NCBI GenBank assembly: GCA_024195265.1 | Contig: JAJLRJ010000006.1 | Span: 644,001-708,000, forward strand | Direction of reading: 5' to 3' | DNA from: Dendrophyllia cribrosa | Lineage: Eukaryota > Cnidaria > Anthozoa > Scleractinia > Dendrophylliidae | DNA length: 64,000 bases | In this document: piece by piece, positions 1 to 36,307 of the stretch | How positions within the stretch are numbered: position 1 is the first letter of the stretch | Layout: each line of letters begins with the position of its first letter | Translations under genes and position numbers: made by a program | Notes under the pieces: generated by a model | Seen by the model: only the letters and a program-made list of their open reading frames with translations | What the model was told of the DNA's origin: nothing | The model's database searches: none

Positions 1-19
1 AAAAAAAAAAAAATAAAAA

Positions 20-160
20 AGCTCAGTTGGTAGAGCATCGCACCGGTAACGCGGAGGTCATGCGTTCAAAGCCCATTGAAGCCCGGAATTTGTTTTCACA
101 CTTCCTTGGTTAAATTGCAAACACAACTGCGAGGATCATTTCTTCACTTCACAATGTTAC
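20..160 (+). repeat. tRNA-derived SINE fragment
   Basis: Box A-like (agctcagttggtagagca) and box B-like (gcgttcaaagcc) motifs of a tRNA head occur about 45 bases apart with a GGT (Thr-like) anticodon position. They are followed by non-tRNA sequence (caaacacaactgcgaggatc, then a cttcac tract) that also occurs, inverted, in the copy at 8805-9035. The shared head and body mark a SINE family, not a tRNA gene. The acceptor stem is missing and an A-rich tract precedes the head. Confidence 0.7.
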
Positions 161-220
161 AATGAATGTCCTTGTGATATTAATGTTACTTATACAGAAT
201 TTCCTTTTTGGTTTGTTTAG

Positions 221-370
221 CCAAATGGTATTCCAGCAGCCCACTGCCTCTGCCCCACAGTGCAACTAAAGGATATGGTGACATTGTGCCTCTGAGTTCT
301 CCATTTATGACCCAAGTGGATCAACACAAGACAATAGAGCCATGGAATCCATACTGCGATTCACCGAAAG
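221..370 (+). CDS. exon of the left-edge gene (repeat exon, long form)
   Basis: Acceptor tttgtttag at 220, donor gtacaa at 371; 150 bases, phase 1 to 1. The peptide starts A-K-W-Y, carries PLPLP and ends DSPKG. It is the longest and most divergent of the repeat exons. Confidence 0.5.
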
Positions 371-3300
371 GTACAACTGATAAACAATTATTAAGTTGAG
401 TTTAATCCAGTAACGTCTTCATAACATGTTTTACTATTAAACTATTGGGTGTAACAATCTCAATTGATCATATAACGCATACAGTCGTAACAAAAACTGA
501 AAATGTGTATCGTCTGCGAGAGACAAAATCATTTAAAGCAAAGACCTTTTAAAAGAACTGGAAAAAATGAATACAATATGAGTCGAGTCCATTTCGGTCT
601 GTAATCATACGAGTGATTAAACAAAAGAGAGCTATCTCGTATTTAAGGATTTCCCAGAAAATTCTTCTATTAATCCGAAATGATCGATATCAAAAAAACA
701 ATCTTCAATGCATGAGAACCCCAGTGCAGAAATAATATTAATAAAAGATAATTGAGCCAAAAAATGGAACATTTTCCTCAACATTCTTATTAATACTTGG
801 TTGCTACAGAAACATCACACTTCTTATAAAAAATAAAACGTTTCCAAATGAACAACTGACAGCTACTAAGTAGCCCCTCCTCCCCAGAAAAATTAATCAT
901 TTTAGAAACTTCCAAATAATTTGATATGTTGAAGACATCCACAACTTCCCCTTCCTTTCCTCGCACGAGGGTTAACAAAATGACATGTAAACTAACGAGT
1001 GCGTCTTCACAAAGTACTTATATTTTGGTAGAAAAACATTTCATAAGCGAAGAACTTAAAAGAGCTTTGATAATTTCTTAGTTTAGCTAACAGACACTAA
1101 ACAATCAAGCGACATCGGGCGTCTGCGTTGGAAACGTCTTTTTGATTCGGCAATGATTGTCGAATCAAGAAGATGTCTCAAAACACAAAAGTGCCATGGA
1201 ATCCTTACAATGATCACATGACAGGTACGGATAGCCTCCTTTTAAGTCGTCTTGCGGTTTTGACTGATACAAAGCGTCCTGCGACAGTAGTACCAAAAAA
1301 CTAAAATTTGTATCGTCTAAATCGGCCTTAATATTACAGGTCACACATTTAATTAGGGGAGAAAAAATCATTATAAGCAAAAGACCTTAAGAACTGGAAA
1401 TAAATAATGTAGGACTGAGTGGAGTCCAGTTCGGTCCAGTGATTAAACAAATGTAACCCATCTTGGATCATCTTAGCTTGAAGGACTTCACAAAAAATTC
1501 TTCTATTGGACTAAACTGAACAAAATCAAAGTACTTGCATTTTTTTGTGGAAAAGGAACAGTTCCTCGGTGAAGTACTTAAGGGTTTTGTTACTTTTTTG
1601 CTTAAGCCAATGGACACTTGAACTCGCGGCCACTACCACGTGACCTTATTAACAAATCAATGGACAACAGGCCTCTGATGACTTCATTGCCCAATGGAAA
1701 TGTCTGTAACACAAACGGTCCGTGGAATGACCCTATGAAAGGTAAGAACACATGTGCCTCCTTTTAAGTCCTTGGCGCGTAATGTGACGTCACTCTTCTA
1801 GGCGAGTCGGAACATTACGCCATCGTGTTTAGCCCCAAGCCCCCTTGCGTCAATCGTTTAGTGTGACTAACTTTTCTTATGAAAATGAGGGATCAGTCCA
1901 AGATGAGTCAAGGATTAGTCAGGATTAGACCCAGGGGTCACGTTTATTCAATCCGGCTTTCCGATTGGTCAAAATGCACCACCAAATCTGCCACTTAAGG
2001 GTACATACATACTACTTTTTAAAAATAGTTGTAACCTTTTTTCTTTAGCCAATGGACACTTAAACTCGCGGCCACTACCACGTGAAATTGTTAATGAGTC
2101 AAGCCGCAACAAGCCACTGATGACTTCATTGCCATGGAACTCCCATGTCAATCATTGTATGAAAGGTACGAACACAACCTCCTTGTAAGTCGTCCTTTGC
2201 TCGTAGTCGAATGTAACGTTATCTAGCTGATTTAGAATATTACGCTATCCAGTTTGACCCAAAAAGCCTCTTATTCACTCGCTTAGCGCGTTAAGGCCTG
2301 GGGACGAGTCTGTTGCGGATAGCGAGATCAGAGACCTGACGCAACGACAACGGACGTTACCGGCGATTTACATTTATGGAACATTTCTACGTCATTACGA
2401 TAACACACTGAAATTAAAACAGGGCCCTTGACTTTCGTAGTGAAAATACACGGCAGGAAAGGAGACATGCGACTTTCATTTTGTCACCCATGACTTTTGT
2501 GACGTTGGCGTTTTCGTTGCTTAAAGGGAAGTTTGACTTTTGGATTGGTCACGAACCTAGGCCCGAATCTTCCCAAAACAAAAATCATTTTTTCAAACAA
2601 TTTCATAATTTTGGTGGCATCCATAACTTACTCTTCCTTTGCTTGTAGAGGGTTAACAAAACGACATATGAAACTAAAGAGTACATCCACAAATTCCACC
2701 TTTTATACTTACATTTTTGGTAGGAAAGAAAGGTTCATAGGTGAAGGGCTTAAAATAGTTTTGTTACTTTTTTGCTTTAGCTAAGGGGTACTTGAACTCG
2801 CGGCCACTACCATGTGATCTCGACAACAAGCCTCTAATGACTCCATTGCCGAACTCTTACAGTCATCCCATGACAGGTACGAATACGATCTCCTTCTCAG
2901 TCGTCCATGGTGCATAATCGATTATTAGTCATTAAGTTCATTAGTCAAGGATAAGTCAAAGATTAGTCAAGGATTTGTCAGGATTAGTACAATCTACTCC
3001 AAAATTTAAGTCAAGAGTTAGTCATGCATCAGGCATGATGTCGCTTGATTCATTAACCAGATCACATGGTTAAAGAATCAAGCGATATCAGGCCTCTGGT
3101 GATTTTATTGCCGAATTTTTACAATCATCCTGTGAAAGGTACGGTCTCCTTTTCAGTCGTCCTTGGTGCATAAACGATTTGTCAATGATTTGTCAAATAT
3201 TAGCTAAGGATTACTCAAAGTTTAAACAAGGATTAGTCAAAGATTATAGTCAAGGATTAGGCCAGCTTAACGAGATCACATGGTTAAAGAATCAAGCGAT

Positions 3301-4134
3301 ATCAGGCCTCTGATGATTTCGTTGCCGTATTCTTACAATCATAGCCAATTCGGTAGATTAGGCTATCGCATTCAGCCCCAAGCCCCTTGCATCACTCGCT
3401 TCATCAAGTTTATGGAACTTCATGCACGTGTCTGAGAGTTTTGGATGGCAAAGATAAGTGAGGATTAGTTATTGATTAGTCAAAGATTAGTGAAAAAAGA
3501 TTAGTCAAATGTTAGTCAAGGATTAGTCAAATATTAGTCACAGATTACACAGCCGTTAGTCGGGTTCGTCAAGTTAGTGAAAGATCAGTCAAACATCAGT
3601 CAAAGATTAGTCAAACATCAGTCAAAGATTAGTCAAACATCTGTCAAAGATTAGTCAGGATTAGTCAAAGATTAGTAAAGGATTATTCGAAGTTTAAAAA
3701 AAATAATGGAGTGCGGTTCTTTTTTCTCATACATAATGTTGAAGAAAGGCTGTCTGCTTTAACCGAGATGCGCTTTTGTTGTTTCATTTTTCAGCCAAGG
3801 GCTACCTGAACAACCGTCCACTCCCCAGCTGTAGTACTGTTCCAGCGTTCAACCATACCACACCATATCCAGCAAGGAATGTGTTGAAAGGTAACTCAAA
3901 AAGCTTGATTAGGTAATGACGATTTTAGCAGTACACCGACAAACAGCCTTACAAGTACGCCTACTTTACGGCGTTAATGTTTCATTGTTGTAGAGAGGTT
4001 CCAGGGGAGTTATTGTAAAAAGTTATTCCTATATCTCAGTATGCCTTCCTTCTTATTCCTTTCTTGCAATTTGTTTTCCAGGCGAGGAAGGATTTTTTAC
4101 CAAAGCGTTCAATAACTGGTTTGGATTCTCGTAG
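221..4134 (+). CDS. 3' end of an unrecognised gene made of tandemly duplicated phase-1 exons (partial)
   Basis: Six exons can be chained: 221-370, 1607-1741, 2049-2165, 2781-2876, 3795-3890 and the terminal 4082-4134, which ends in TAG. Every internal exon has a length divisible by three and begins and ends in phase 1, so any subset can be spliced in frame. Four of the exons share the start A-[KN]-G-[YH]-L-N-[SN]-R-P-L-P; three of these also share PLMT[SP]LP; most end in M-[KT]-G or similar. The first (221-370) keeps only the A-K start and a PLPLP stretch. The last residues read GEEGFFTKAFNNWFGFS. The product is short-repeat, Pro/Asn-rich and has no domain I recognise. Earlier exons lie left of the window. 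The coding nature is inferred from splice sites, phase and repeat conservation; no function is proposed. Confidence 0.55.
1087..1213 (+). pseudogene. degenerate copy of the repeat exon
   Basis: The 3' half reads in the family frame (VPWNPYNDHMTG, then donor gtacgg, as in the functional copies). The exon start after ttag has an in-frame TAA within four codons, so either the acceptor has moved or the copy is dead. Confidence 0.4.
1607..1741 (+). CDS. repeat exon of the left-edge gene
   Basis: Acceptor cttaag, donor gtaaga; 135 bases, phase 1 to 1. Peptide ANGHLNSRPLP... then RPLMTSLP, ending in PMKG. Confidence 0.55.
2049..2165 (+). CDS. repeat exon of the left-edge gene
   Basis: Acceptor ttctttag, donor gtacga; 117 bases, phase 1 to 1. 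Starts ANGHLNSRPLPRE, nearly identical at DNA level to the start of the exon at 1607; ends CMKG. Confidence 0.55.
2781..2876 (+). CDS. repeat exon of the left-edge gene
   Basis: Acceptor tttgctttag, donor gtacga; 96 bases, phase 1 to 1. Peptide AKGYLNSRPLP, then NKPLMTPLP, ending PMTG. Confidence 0.55.
2925..3690 (+). repeat. diffuse short tandem repeat, about 12 bp (attagtcaaaga)
   Basis: The motif gattagtcaa(a/g) recurs dozens of times with variable spacing through the intron sequence. It is interrupted by the degenerate exon fragments at 3065 and 3283. Confidence 0.7.
3065..3138 (+). pseudogene. degenerate copy of the repeat exon
   Basis: It keeps the family 3' half (RPLVILLP...NHPVKG) and the downstream donor and intron start ggtacgg-tctcctt-ttcagtcgtc. 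It has lost the acceptor and the LNSRPLP start. A further fragment without a donor lies at about 3283-3345. Confidence 0.4.
3795..3890 (+). CDS. repeat exon of the left-edge gene (penultimate)
   Basis: Acceptor ttttcag, donor gtaact; 96 bases, phase 1 to 1. Peptide AKGYLNNRPLPSC..., ending VLKG, which joins in frame to the terminal exon. Confidence 0.6.
4082..4134 (+). CDS. terminal exon of the left-edge gene
   Basis: Acceptor gttttccag; joined in phase 1 it encodes GEEGFFTKAFNNWFGFS and stops at TAG 4132-4134. Confidence 0.55.
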
Positions 4135-5729
4135 TTAGTATGTTCAATTTTAAAATCAATCTTAATAGTAGTTCTTTCCTTACTTTTGACTGAGCCTAAT
4201 CGTTATTTGAAGACCCTCCTTCACCAAACACAAACATGAAACAGTACAACAAAGGAAGACAACATGGTAGTGATTTTCACAGTTTGTTTCATTTTCATTA
4301 TTTCCAAAAGCCACAAATTTCACCTTTAGTAAAGCTACTTTGATAACCGGACACAGGCGTCACTAAAGTAAAACGACACAGGAAACCACCAAATTGGAGG
4401 ATGGGTAGCCTGTGATGAAAATAGGCTTGAAACGAGGCTGAATATTAAAATGGCATTGCCTTTTTCTCTCTTTAGAACTGTTCGTACATGGATCTAGGAT
4501 AAACGTCGATGAATTCCGTTTTTAAATAAATTGTTGTAAATATCTCTGATAAGCTATTTTATTAACATCATTCATTCTTATTTTAAAAAAATGTAACAAT
4601 TAAAAGAAATACTTTAAAATTTCTCTTCCGTTTTGTATATAGTAACTGATCGCCCATGTTGTATACATATGCTATTGTAATTTTTATAACCTGACATTTG
4701 TTGCCAGGTAAAAAATGTAATTGGTTTAAGAAAAATGTTAATTTGTTATTTTCTTTACATTGATTAAAGAAGGCGTTTTGTTCGTGGAAAACCTGTGTTT
4801 TCACTTGTAGAGATCAACAATGCTGCAAATTATTTAACCAGCTCTTTTAATATAGAAATTCTCATATATAAGTTTTAGAAACCTGATAACCTGATAAAAT
4901 TCTTGATGATTCGTTTCACTTTATGTCACGAGAGTTTAGTAGGTCAAATATGTGCTAAAACCATGTGTTAGTAGCTTTGCTTAAATATAACTGGCGTTTC
5001 TTATTCACAACAAGAGAAAGGCGTTTCGGGGTAAGCCGTTTATCAGGTTCATAAAACTTAATACACTTGTTCGGGGGTTTGAAAGGCGTGGCTCAGGGAA
5101 ATTTGAGTCTTAATTGAACAATTACTCAGCAAACAGACATGTGAGTTTATATCAGATACACATGTACCTCTTGCATCCGAGAGCCTTAGAGTTACAGTGG
5201 TTTAGATTGCATGGCCTGCATTGCGATAAGGAAAGGCAAACTTTCTGCTGATCCGAAGAGTTCAAAATAATTGCTACCATTGCTCTATTGTTTGAAAAGT
5301 AAAAGAAAGATCTTCATGGAATTTTAAGAACCCTATTTATCTCGTAAAAGGTAGAAACTTAGCCGGGGAGAACTGTCGGAGTTTCAATTTGACGACTGCA
5401 CCACTCGCTTGTCATTTTTCCACTACATCGCTTTTGATTAGTGACGAGTTCAGCCTTCGTTGGAGCCAATTTCGCCATTATAACGCTCTTTCACGACATG
5501 TCGCCCATAGTGGGGACGTTATTCATCTTCCATGAATTTATTGTTGTTTTTGAAAACGTTTCGCTGCCGTAAATCATAAAATGTTTGTCAGCTTTAACCC
5601 GAGGTTAGTTTTTTAGCCCACCTAGCTAGCAGGGTTAATTTAACCCGCTGTTTAACCCGAGGTTAGCCTTAACCTGTTTTTGAACAACAGAATTAACCTG
5701 AGGTTAAGTTTCTTTCATACTTTCGTTGT
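4135..5729. other. intergenic, no gene seen
   Basis: AT-rich sequence between two convergent genes. The only structure noted is a cluster of ttaaccCGaggtta-type repeats at about 5595-5710, just beyond the stop of the polycystin-like gene. Confidence 0.6.
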
Positions 5730-30210
<24,481 letters not shown>

Positions 30211-31900
30211 CTTCAAGTTGTAAGAAATGCTATTAGATCATTGAAGGAAGGTAGTAAGCTGCAAGGCGGGAGACGAATTATTACTTAATTAGCGACTTTC
30301 TTGCTCCCTTTCACTCTATAGTGACAACAAAAAAGAAATTGTTAGCTATCTACAATTCACAGGATTAAGAAAATCATCGAACATGGTATTATTTGCATAA
30401 TTGAAAGAGAACTCGTCGTACTATACCATTGCATGGCATGCATAATTTAATGAATACTGTGAATGACGCTGATATTGTTTTTTTTTTTGGTTTTTACTGC
30501 TATCTATTTAAAATCTTTGTAAAAGCCGGAACAAACCAGCAGGAATGATGATTTCTGATGGGATATACAATTTTCTATTTTGCAAAATATTAAAAAATTA
30601 GCTTCGCAGGTTGTCAAATTCAACACAATATGTTAAGACAATAGTATATTAATGAAAACTTAAATGTAAGGCAAAACAAACAATAAAAGATGTCCACAGC
30701 TGACTTCCTGTTCCATTGAATATTTGATTTTATATGGAAGCTCAATTTTAGCACACTTTTAATTACAACCGTACTTTTGAAAATTATTGCTTTTTCACAG
30801 TTATTGGCAGTTATTTCACAGTTATTAACAAGTTTCTTTGCTTTTCTATAATCGCGGAAATATTGTGATTTCCTGATCATTTTTTGTTTTACTCTTCCAT
30901 GATACTTATGGCTCTTTTTATTAGCACAGATGACGCAAAAGAAAAGATAAATTATCGCTCTAATCGTACGTTAAAAGAAAACGTCTGACAATTGATCAAC
31001 ATACTCTCTCTCTAATCTTAAGCCTTTTTAAAATGATAAATTAAATTGACTTCTGCTAATGATAGCACAAGAATGGCATACAGAAATAACAGATTATAGA
31101 GATCATACGCGCGGATATTTTGCGAATTACGTACTGAATTATACACTGCTTTCAGCAACTAAATCTTCAACGAGAATCCTAAAACTCGCGCAGTCTTCAA
31201 TTGCATACCGTCTACAAAATTCAGTAAGGTCATAGAAATGTTTTCAAATATAGACAACATTGTTTTTAACTATGGTACTAAAAAAAATAATTTACATCCT
31301 AAAAATAAAATAAAAAAATTCCCTTAAAAACATATATATCGATTTCAGCTAAATAACAGTGACAAATTAAGCATTATTAAGTTATTACTATTGATAAATA
31401 GCCTCTTGGGTGTATTTTTTAGATTCTTTTAGAAATTGTCTTCTCTAAGAATAATAAAGTTAGAAAGCAGCCGACTTTTATCACCTACATTAAACGGGTA
31501 GTTCATTACGCAAAAATAAAAAATTAAATGATGCAGCAAAAATTTGATGTATTCAATCGAGTTTACTCATTACCTTATTGACGGTACTCTGCGGCTAGTG
31601 GCTTTTGCAGCAAACGGAGAGAACGGAGAGAACAAACCATTCGCTCAATTAAACACCGAATGCAATTTGCTCAAATACATATTTAGTGGCATGCGTCACG
31701 GTAATCTGACAGTTAGACGTCAAAACGTCATATACGGTAACTTAACAACGATTTGATTATTAACATAATTTATGTGTCGGGTCCGTTTCTGGAGTTCCTA
31801 ACTGGGTGGCAGGAGAGTGTTTTTTTTCTTTTTTGTTAATATAATTGCATAATTACAGAATTGCGAACAGAATGGAAGACGTGCCACATATTTCGGAGTT
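30211..31900. other. intergenic, no gene seen
   Basis: AT-rich sequence upstream of the polycystin-like start codon; it should contain the promoter, but I see no clear core element. Confidence 0.5.
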
Positions 31901-32156
31901 TTGAACGATTGGGCTTCCCTGCCGAACGAATTGAAAAGGCCTATGCTTAACCTAATTTGTAAAAGAAATTTGAATACGTTTTTAAGTGATCAGTTTTAGG
32001 CTGGTATGTATATGCATATTTCCTTCGTAGTTTTAATTTCCTTGTTTTTTGTAGTTTTCTATTTTTACATGATTTTTAATATTTTTACTTTTTAGAGGAC
32101 ACCCTAAAAAACATTTTTAGTGACGCAGCCCTTCTCTTAAAAGATGTATTTCATTA

Positions 32157-32188
<32 letters not shown>

Positions 32189-32200
32189 TTTATTTTTATT
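31901..32200 (+). mobile_element. LINE 3'-end remnant
   Basis: 31901-31999 encodes LNDWASLPNELKRP... ending KRNLNTFLSDQF and a stop, the usual tail of a non-LTR reverse transcriptase. A (ttatta)n tract ends it near 32157-32190. Confidence 0.55.
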
Positions 32201-32579
32201 TTTTTTTTCTTGTAATTTTCTTTTTTAACTTTTGGTGATTTTTCTTAGTAAGATGAGGTTTTGTTGCATTCATAAGTCAACATAACCAGACATAAGTTAC
32301 GTTAGGGTACCCAGGACCTAGGTTGCCAAGGATTTACAGTGTTGCAGTTGCAGTTGATCGGCCAGATGAGATGTAATATAGGTTTTTTTTAAAAGACGTG
32401 CTCTTGATTTTCAGAAATCTGAAAATGTAATTATACTTTACATTAACTTTGTATTATCTTTTTTTAGTCTTTTATTGATATATTTTTCATATACATGTAG
32501 GTATACATACATTTTAAAGGCTTTGTAAAGGAATTTATTGTAAACTTATAAATTGTGTTTTATAATTTTTTAAAAATAA

Positions 32580-32599
32580 AATATTATTATTATTTTTTA

Positions 32600-32655
<56 letters not shown>

Positions 32656-33213
32656 GGTACAGTATTGTAATTGCGAATGATTTTTCTCTTTCAACCTCCG
32701 AGTCCAAACCATGGACTTTGGGATGCAAAGAGGATTTCTACTTGATGGAGAGGACCCGCCTGAGAAGGTGCGCTGTAGAAAGGATAGTTATTTTCTGGAG
32801 TTCATGTACATGTATGTTGATGTTGCCAGGGATCTTGTTGGTGTAGTTTTCCATGCCCTTCTTGATGGTGCCAAGGGCTCCCATAACCACTGGGACTGTT
32901 GTTGTTTTAAGCCCCCACATTCGCTCAACCTCGATTTCCAGATCTTTGTACTTGTTGAGCGTTTCCGTGGTTTTGACTGAGGTGTTGATGTCGAGGGGTA
33001 CAGTCATGTCAATGAGAAGGCAGGTCTTGTCTTTCTTGTTCTTTAGCACAATGTCTGGCCTATTAGCTGCGATGGTCCTATCAGTGTGGATGGGCATGTC
33101 CCACAGGATGGTGACACTGTCCTTCTCGGTGACAGTCTTGGGTTCATGCTCATACCATCGCTCCTTCACCTCAATGCCGAACTCTTTACAGATCTTCCAG
33201 GCATGTGTGCAGC
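32580..33213 (-). mobile_element. 5'-truncated retroelement 3' end with (TAA)n tail, copy 1
   Basis: The frame at 32738-33169 includes NRPDIVL, KYKDLEIEVERMWGL, VVMGALGTIKKGMEN and ends ILSTAHLLRRVLSIK. The sequence then runs to a (TAA)n tail on the minus strand (32582-32655). A second, nearly collinear copy follows at 33250-33725. These tails belong to non-LTR retroelement polyproteins frequent in invertebrates; the clade is not assigned. Confidence 0.65.
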
Positions 33214-33254
<41 letters not shown>

Positions 33255-33725
33255 TGTATTTCAATTTGTCTACATTTTTCCTTCTAGAGCCAGAACCAAA
33301 CCATGGTTCTAAGACACTAGAGGAGTGTTTGTTCAATTTACTTGATTGAGAGGACCTTTCTCAGAATGTGTGCAGTTCCCAGAAGTGCTGTTTTCTGGAT
33401 TTCCGGTAGGTTGTCATTGCCTGGGATTTCGCGGAGTTGTTTTTCAGTGCCTTTCTTAATAACTCCAAGGGTACCTACAACAACGGGAATTACTATTGTC
33501 CTCATCTGCCACATACGGACTATTTCTATCTCCAAATCTTTGTATTTGGACAGTTTCTCTGATACTTTAATGGAGGTGTTTTTATCAGATGGTATGGCCG
33601 CCACGTCAATAAGGATGCATTTGTTTCCCCGCTTATTCTTGATTACAATGTCTGGACGGTTTGCTGTTATTGCTCTATCTGCTTGGATGGGCGTGCCATA
33701 GGGGATAGTGATATCACGTTTTCTA
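33214..33725 (-). mobile_element. 5'-truncated retroelement 3' end with (TAA)n tail, copy 2
   Basis: The frame at 33338-33604 has KYKDLEIEIVRMWQMRT, VVVGTLGVIKKGTEK and LLGTAHILRKVLSIK; the same family as copy 1, about as long, with its own (TAA)n tail at 33214-33252. Two tandem same-orientation copies suggest repeated insertion into the microsatellite tail. Confidence 0.65.
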
Positions 33726-33797
33726 CTACTGTTTTATTATTATTGTTATTATTATTATATATTATTTTAATTATTATTATAAATATTAATACAAACA

Positions 33798-34325
33798 CAG
33801 TCGAACCTCAGCTAACGGGCAACTCCATTATACTGACACTTCTCTATTACGGACAATTCTCTTGGTCGATCCCTACATCTATAACACGGACTCCCCATAC
33901 GTATGCCGTGGGAGGACGGCCGTGCTGTCTCCAGCCAACAGTTACCACATGTGTTGTGTGGAGCTAGCGCCTAAATGGATGCTTGCACCCGCCTTGGCAG
34001 TAACGGGCACCTACAAAACGACTTTCGGGTCGTGTAGGGGTCCGACAGCTATGCCATGCTGATGAGTCCTAACAAGGACGAAACAGCTGTCCATGACTGC
34101 CACTGCCTGGGTAATATGGCTGTGCGCATGCCACACCGCGGCCACACCGCGGGGTTGGTGTTTGAGTGTGTCACTTGCTTTTTTCGTGTTGTACACCTTT
34201 ATAACCCCGACACCTCTATAACTCGGACACCTCCATAATGCGGACACCTCAATAACACGGACACCTCCATAATGCGGACACTTCTATAATGCGAACACCT
34301 CTATAATGCGGACACTTGAGTCTGC
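33798..34325. mobile_element. repeat element with 17-bp terminal units carrying a hammerhead ribozyme
   Basis: It begins acagtcgaacctcagctaac and has 17-bp-type units (tataacacggactcc) near 33885. A ribozyme-bearing middle of about 300 bp follows, then six to seven units of cggacacctctataatg at 34200-34320. The middle looks inserted into, or captured by, the repeat array. Confidence 0.55.
34040..34110 (+). ncRNA. type I hammerhead ribozyme
   Basis: Stem I inner strand CATG 34055-34058, core CTGATGA 34059-34065, stem II GTCCT/AGGAC with loop AACA (34066-34079), GAAA 34080-34083, short palindromic stem III CAGCTG 34084-34089, then TC with cleavage after C34091, and CATG 34092-34095 closing stem I. 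All invariant core residues are present. A short palindromic stem III is typical of metazoan type I ribozymes, which may work as dimers. The outer part of stem I is not clear. Confidence 0.85.
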
Positions 34326-34681
34326 CCTTTTGGTGTCCGTATTGAGCTGGATTTCCACTGTCGCGTATTTTTTACGTGCGTAAATTATTAGATACAATAT
34401 ATGAACAGCTCGCGTAAACGTAAACAGTTGAGCACGGTTCAAATTTTTACGTTTACGCAAGTGGTTCATATATTTATTTATTTTCTAATTTTATTTTATT
34501 TACGCACTTGAAACACACGTAAAAATTACGCGACAGTGGAAATCCAGCTGAAGTATTGGTATTAATATTGACATTACTATTGATATTGATGATGATGTTG
34601 ATATTAATTTAATATTATTACTATATTATTATATTTATGATATTAATATTAAAATGGTAATACTTGCAAGATAGATGGCGA

Positions 34682-34854
34682 TATATACCTAATTCAATAA
34701 AGGTTGCTTTGGTCATTGGTAATTGGGCATTGGGAAGCTATTGTTTGGCGGTCACTCAAGCAAAGCATTGCATTGTGTTCCGTATGCCCAAATGCCAATG
34801 CCCAATTACCAATGACCAATTGCCAAAGCAACCTTTATTGAATTAGGTGTATAC
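34682..34854. mobile_element. MITE with long inverted repeats
   Basis: tatacctaattcaataaagg-ttgctttgg...attggtaattgggcattgg pairs with ccaatgcccaattaccaat...ccaaagcaacctttattgaattaggtgtata; the arms are about 55 bases. Confidence 0.75.
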
Positions 34855-35120
34855 AATGATGAATGTATGAAATGTTATTATTACTATTATAATAATATAC
34901 ATGAAAAAATTACTCAATTCTGATTGGCTAAGAGCAGTGCAGTTCAAGTGTAACACCAGTGCAAAAAGTGTAACACTAGTGCAAATTGCAAATAAATAAA
35001 AAATTGATGCAAAAATGTTTTGCAAAAAAAAATATTTGCAAAAACAAATTGATGCAAAAATGTTTTGCAAAAAATATTTTTGCGAACAAATTTTTTTCAT
35101 GTAAAATTATTAATAAGTAA

Positions 35121-35408
35121 TCATACGGTTTTCTCGTTCAATTTGGGATTAATTTGCACTTGTGAGTTTTTTCAAAAAGCTCAAATTGGCAGTTTCTTGG
35201 TGTTGCGATCACCAAATGACGTAAAACAAAAGATTCAAAAGAAAGTAAACAATACCCACACCACAACACAATAGCTAACCAACAATAGTTTCCGCAACAC
35301 CAAGAAACACCCCTCAAATTGCACTCACCGGAGTGGCTCGTGCAATTTGATCTTTTTGAAAAACTCACTCGTGCAAATTAATCCCAAATTGAACTCGAAA
35401 CCGTATGA
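35121..35408. mobile_element. MITE containing one 33-bp minisatellite unit
   Basis: Left arm tcatacggttttctcgttca...caatttgggattaatttgca, right arm tgcaaattaatcccaaattg...ccgtatga. The inner arms are tttcttggtgttgcg / gcaacaccaagaaac. Its centre has accaaatgacgtaaaacaaa, agattcaaaag and one acaatacccacaccacaaca unit, the same order as at the left edge of the 33-bp array at 23.6 kb. Confidence 0.75.
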
Positions 35409-35589
35409 CTACCTATACATATCAAAATCAATATTTATATTAATATTAAGATGGCACATTCCAATGAAAACTATAAGGAAATTAGTGCACTGGTTTTAGG
35501 GGCAGTACACAGCTCTTACAAGGTCTTCTCTGATCTGCAGAGAAAACAACACAGCAAACAACACAACAATGGACCCTAGCCCTGAAAAC

Positions 35590-35905
35590 AATTGGCCACT
35601 CCGAAAAATACCATAATACTCTTTTACGTGCAGGCTCAACCTCACCGGGGTGTAATTATTCAAGTCTCCTTTGTTAGAATGGCACAATGGAATTCAGAGT
35701 ACATGTAGGAACGCTAGGACGTAGCATTGTGTGTTCGCATACAAATGTGCACCGTATGCAAATTGCCACGAAGTTGAAGCATAGCACGTGCAGTTCGTGC
35801 TGAAAACAAAAGAAATAGGAAAAATGAGGCTTACATCAAGCACCACCCAAACCTGCACTTTAAAGAGTATTATGGTATTTTTAATAGTTTCTGGAGTGGG
35901 CAATA
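35590..35905. mobile_element. MITE-like element with inverted ends
   Basis: ttggccactcc-gaaaaataccataatactc near 35592 is inverted as gagtattatggtattttt...ggagtgggcaa near 35865. Confidence 0.55.
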
Positions 35906-36307
35906 GAGCTGCGTGATACCCAGGTCCAATGAATGTGGTATCTGGGTTTTTAACAGTCAAGCAGAAACATACTTTATTGCAACCAATTTTTTTTGTGCAG
36001 TAACGCTTTATGTGTTAATATTGTAATTATATTGTGGTTGCTCTTTCTTTTAAGCGTTTGTGTAGTTGTCTGAGTTTACGCTGGAATCGTAATGGGTTTT
36101 AGTTTTACGCTGGTATAGCTCCGAATAATTTTTTTTTTTAAATAAGATGTTATGAATTCCAGTTTCTTCATTTTTAAGCCGGTTAAAAATAAAATGTATG
36201 GTTTTGTACTCTTACAGTGTGCTTTTATTTTGCTTTCATAATTTGAAATAATACAAGAACGAGAAATTAAGACGACATTATTGATTACTATAGACTACAC
36301 CTCCCCG

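Noticed and set aside
20..90. tRNA-Thr gene
   Set aside because: Lacks the acceptor stem and has a mismatched anticodon stem; shared non-tRNA body with 8805-9035 shows it is a SINE.
3283..3350. Another functional repeat exon of the left-edge gene
   Set aside because: Similar sequence but no donor or acceptor; treated as a decayed fragment.
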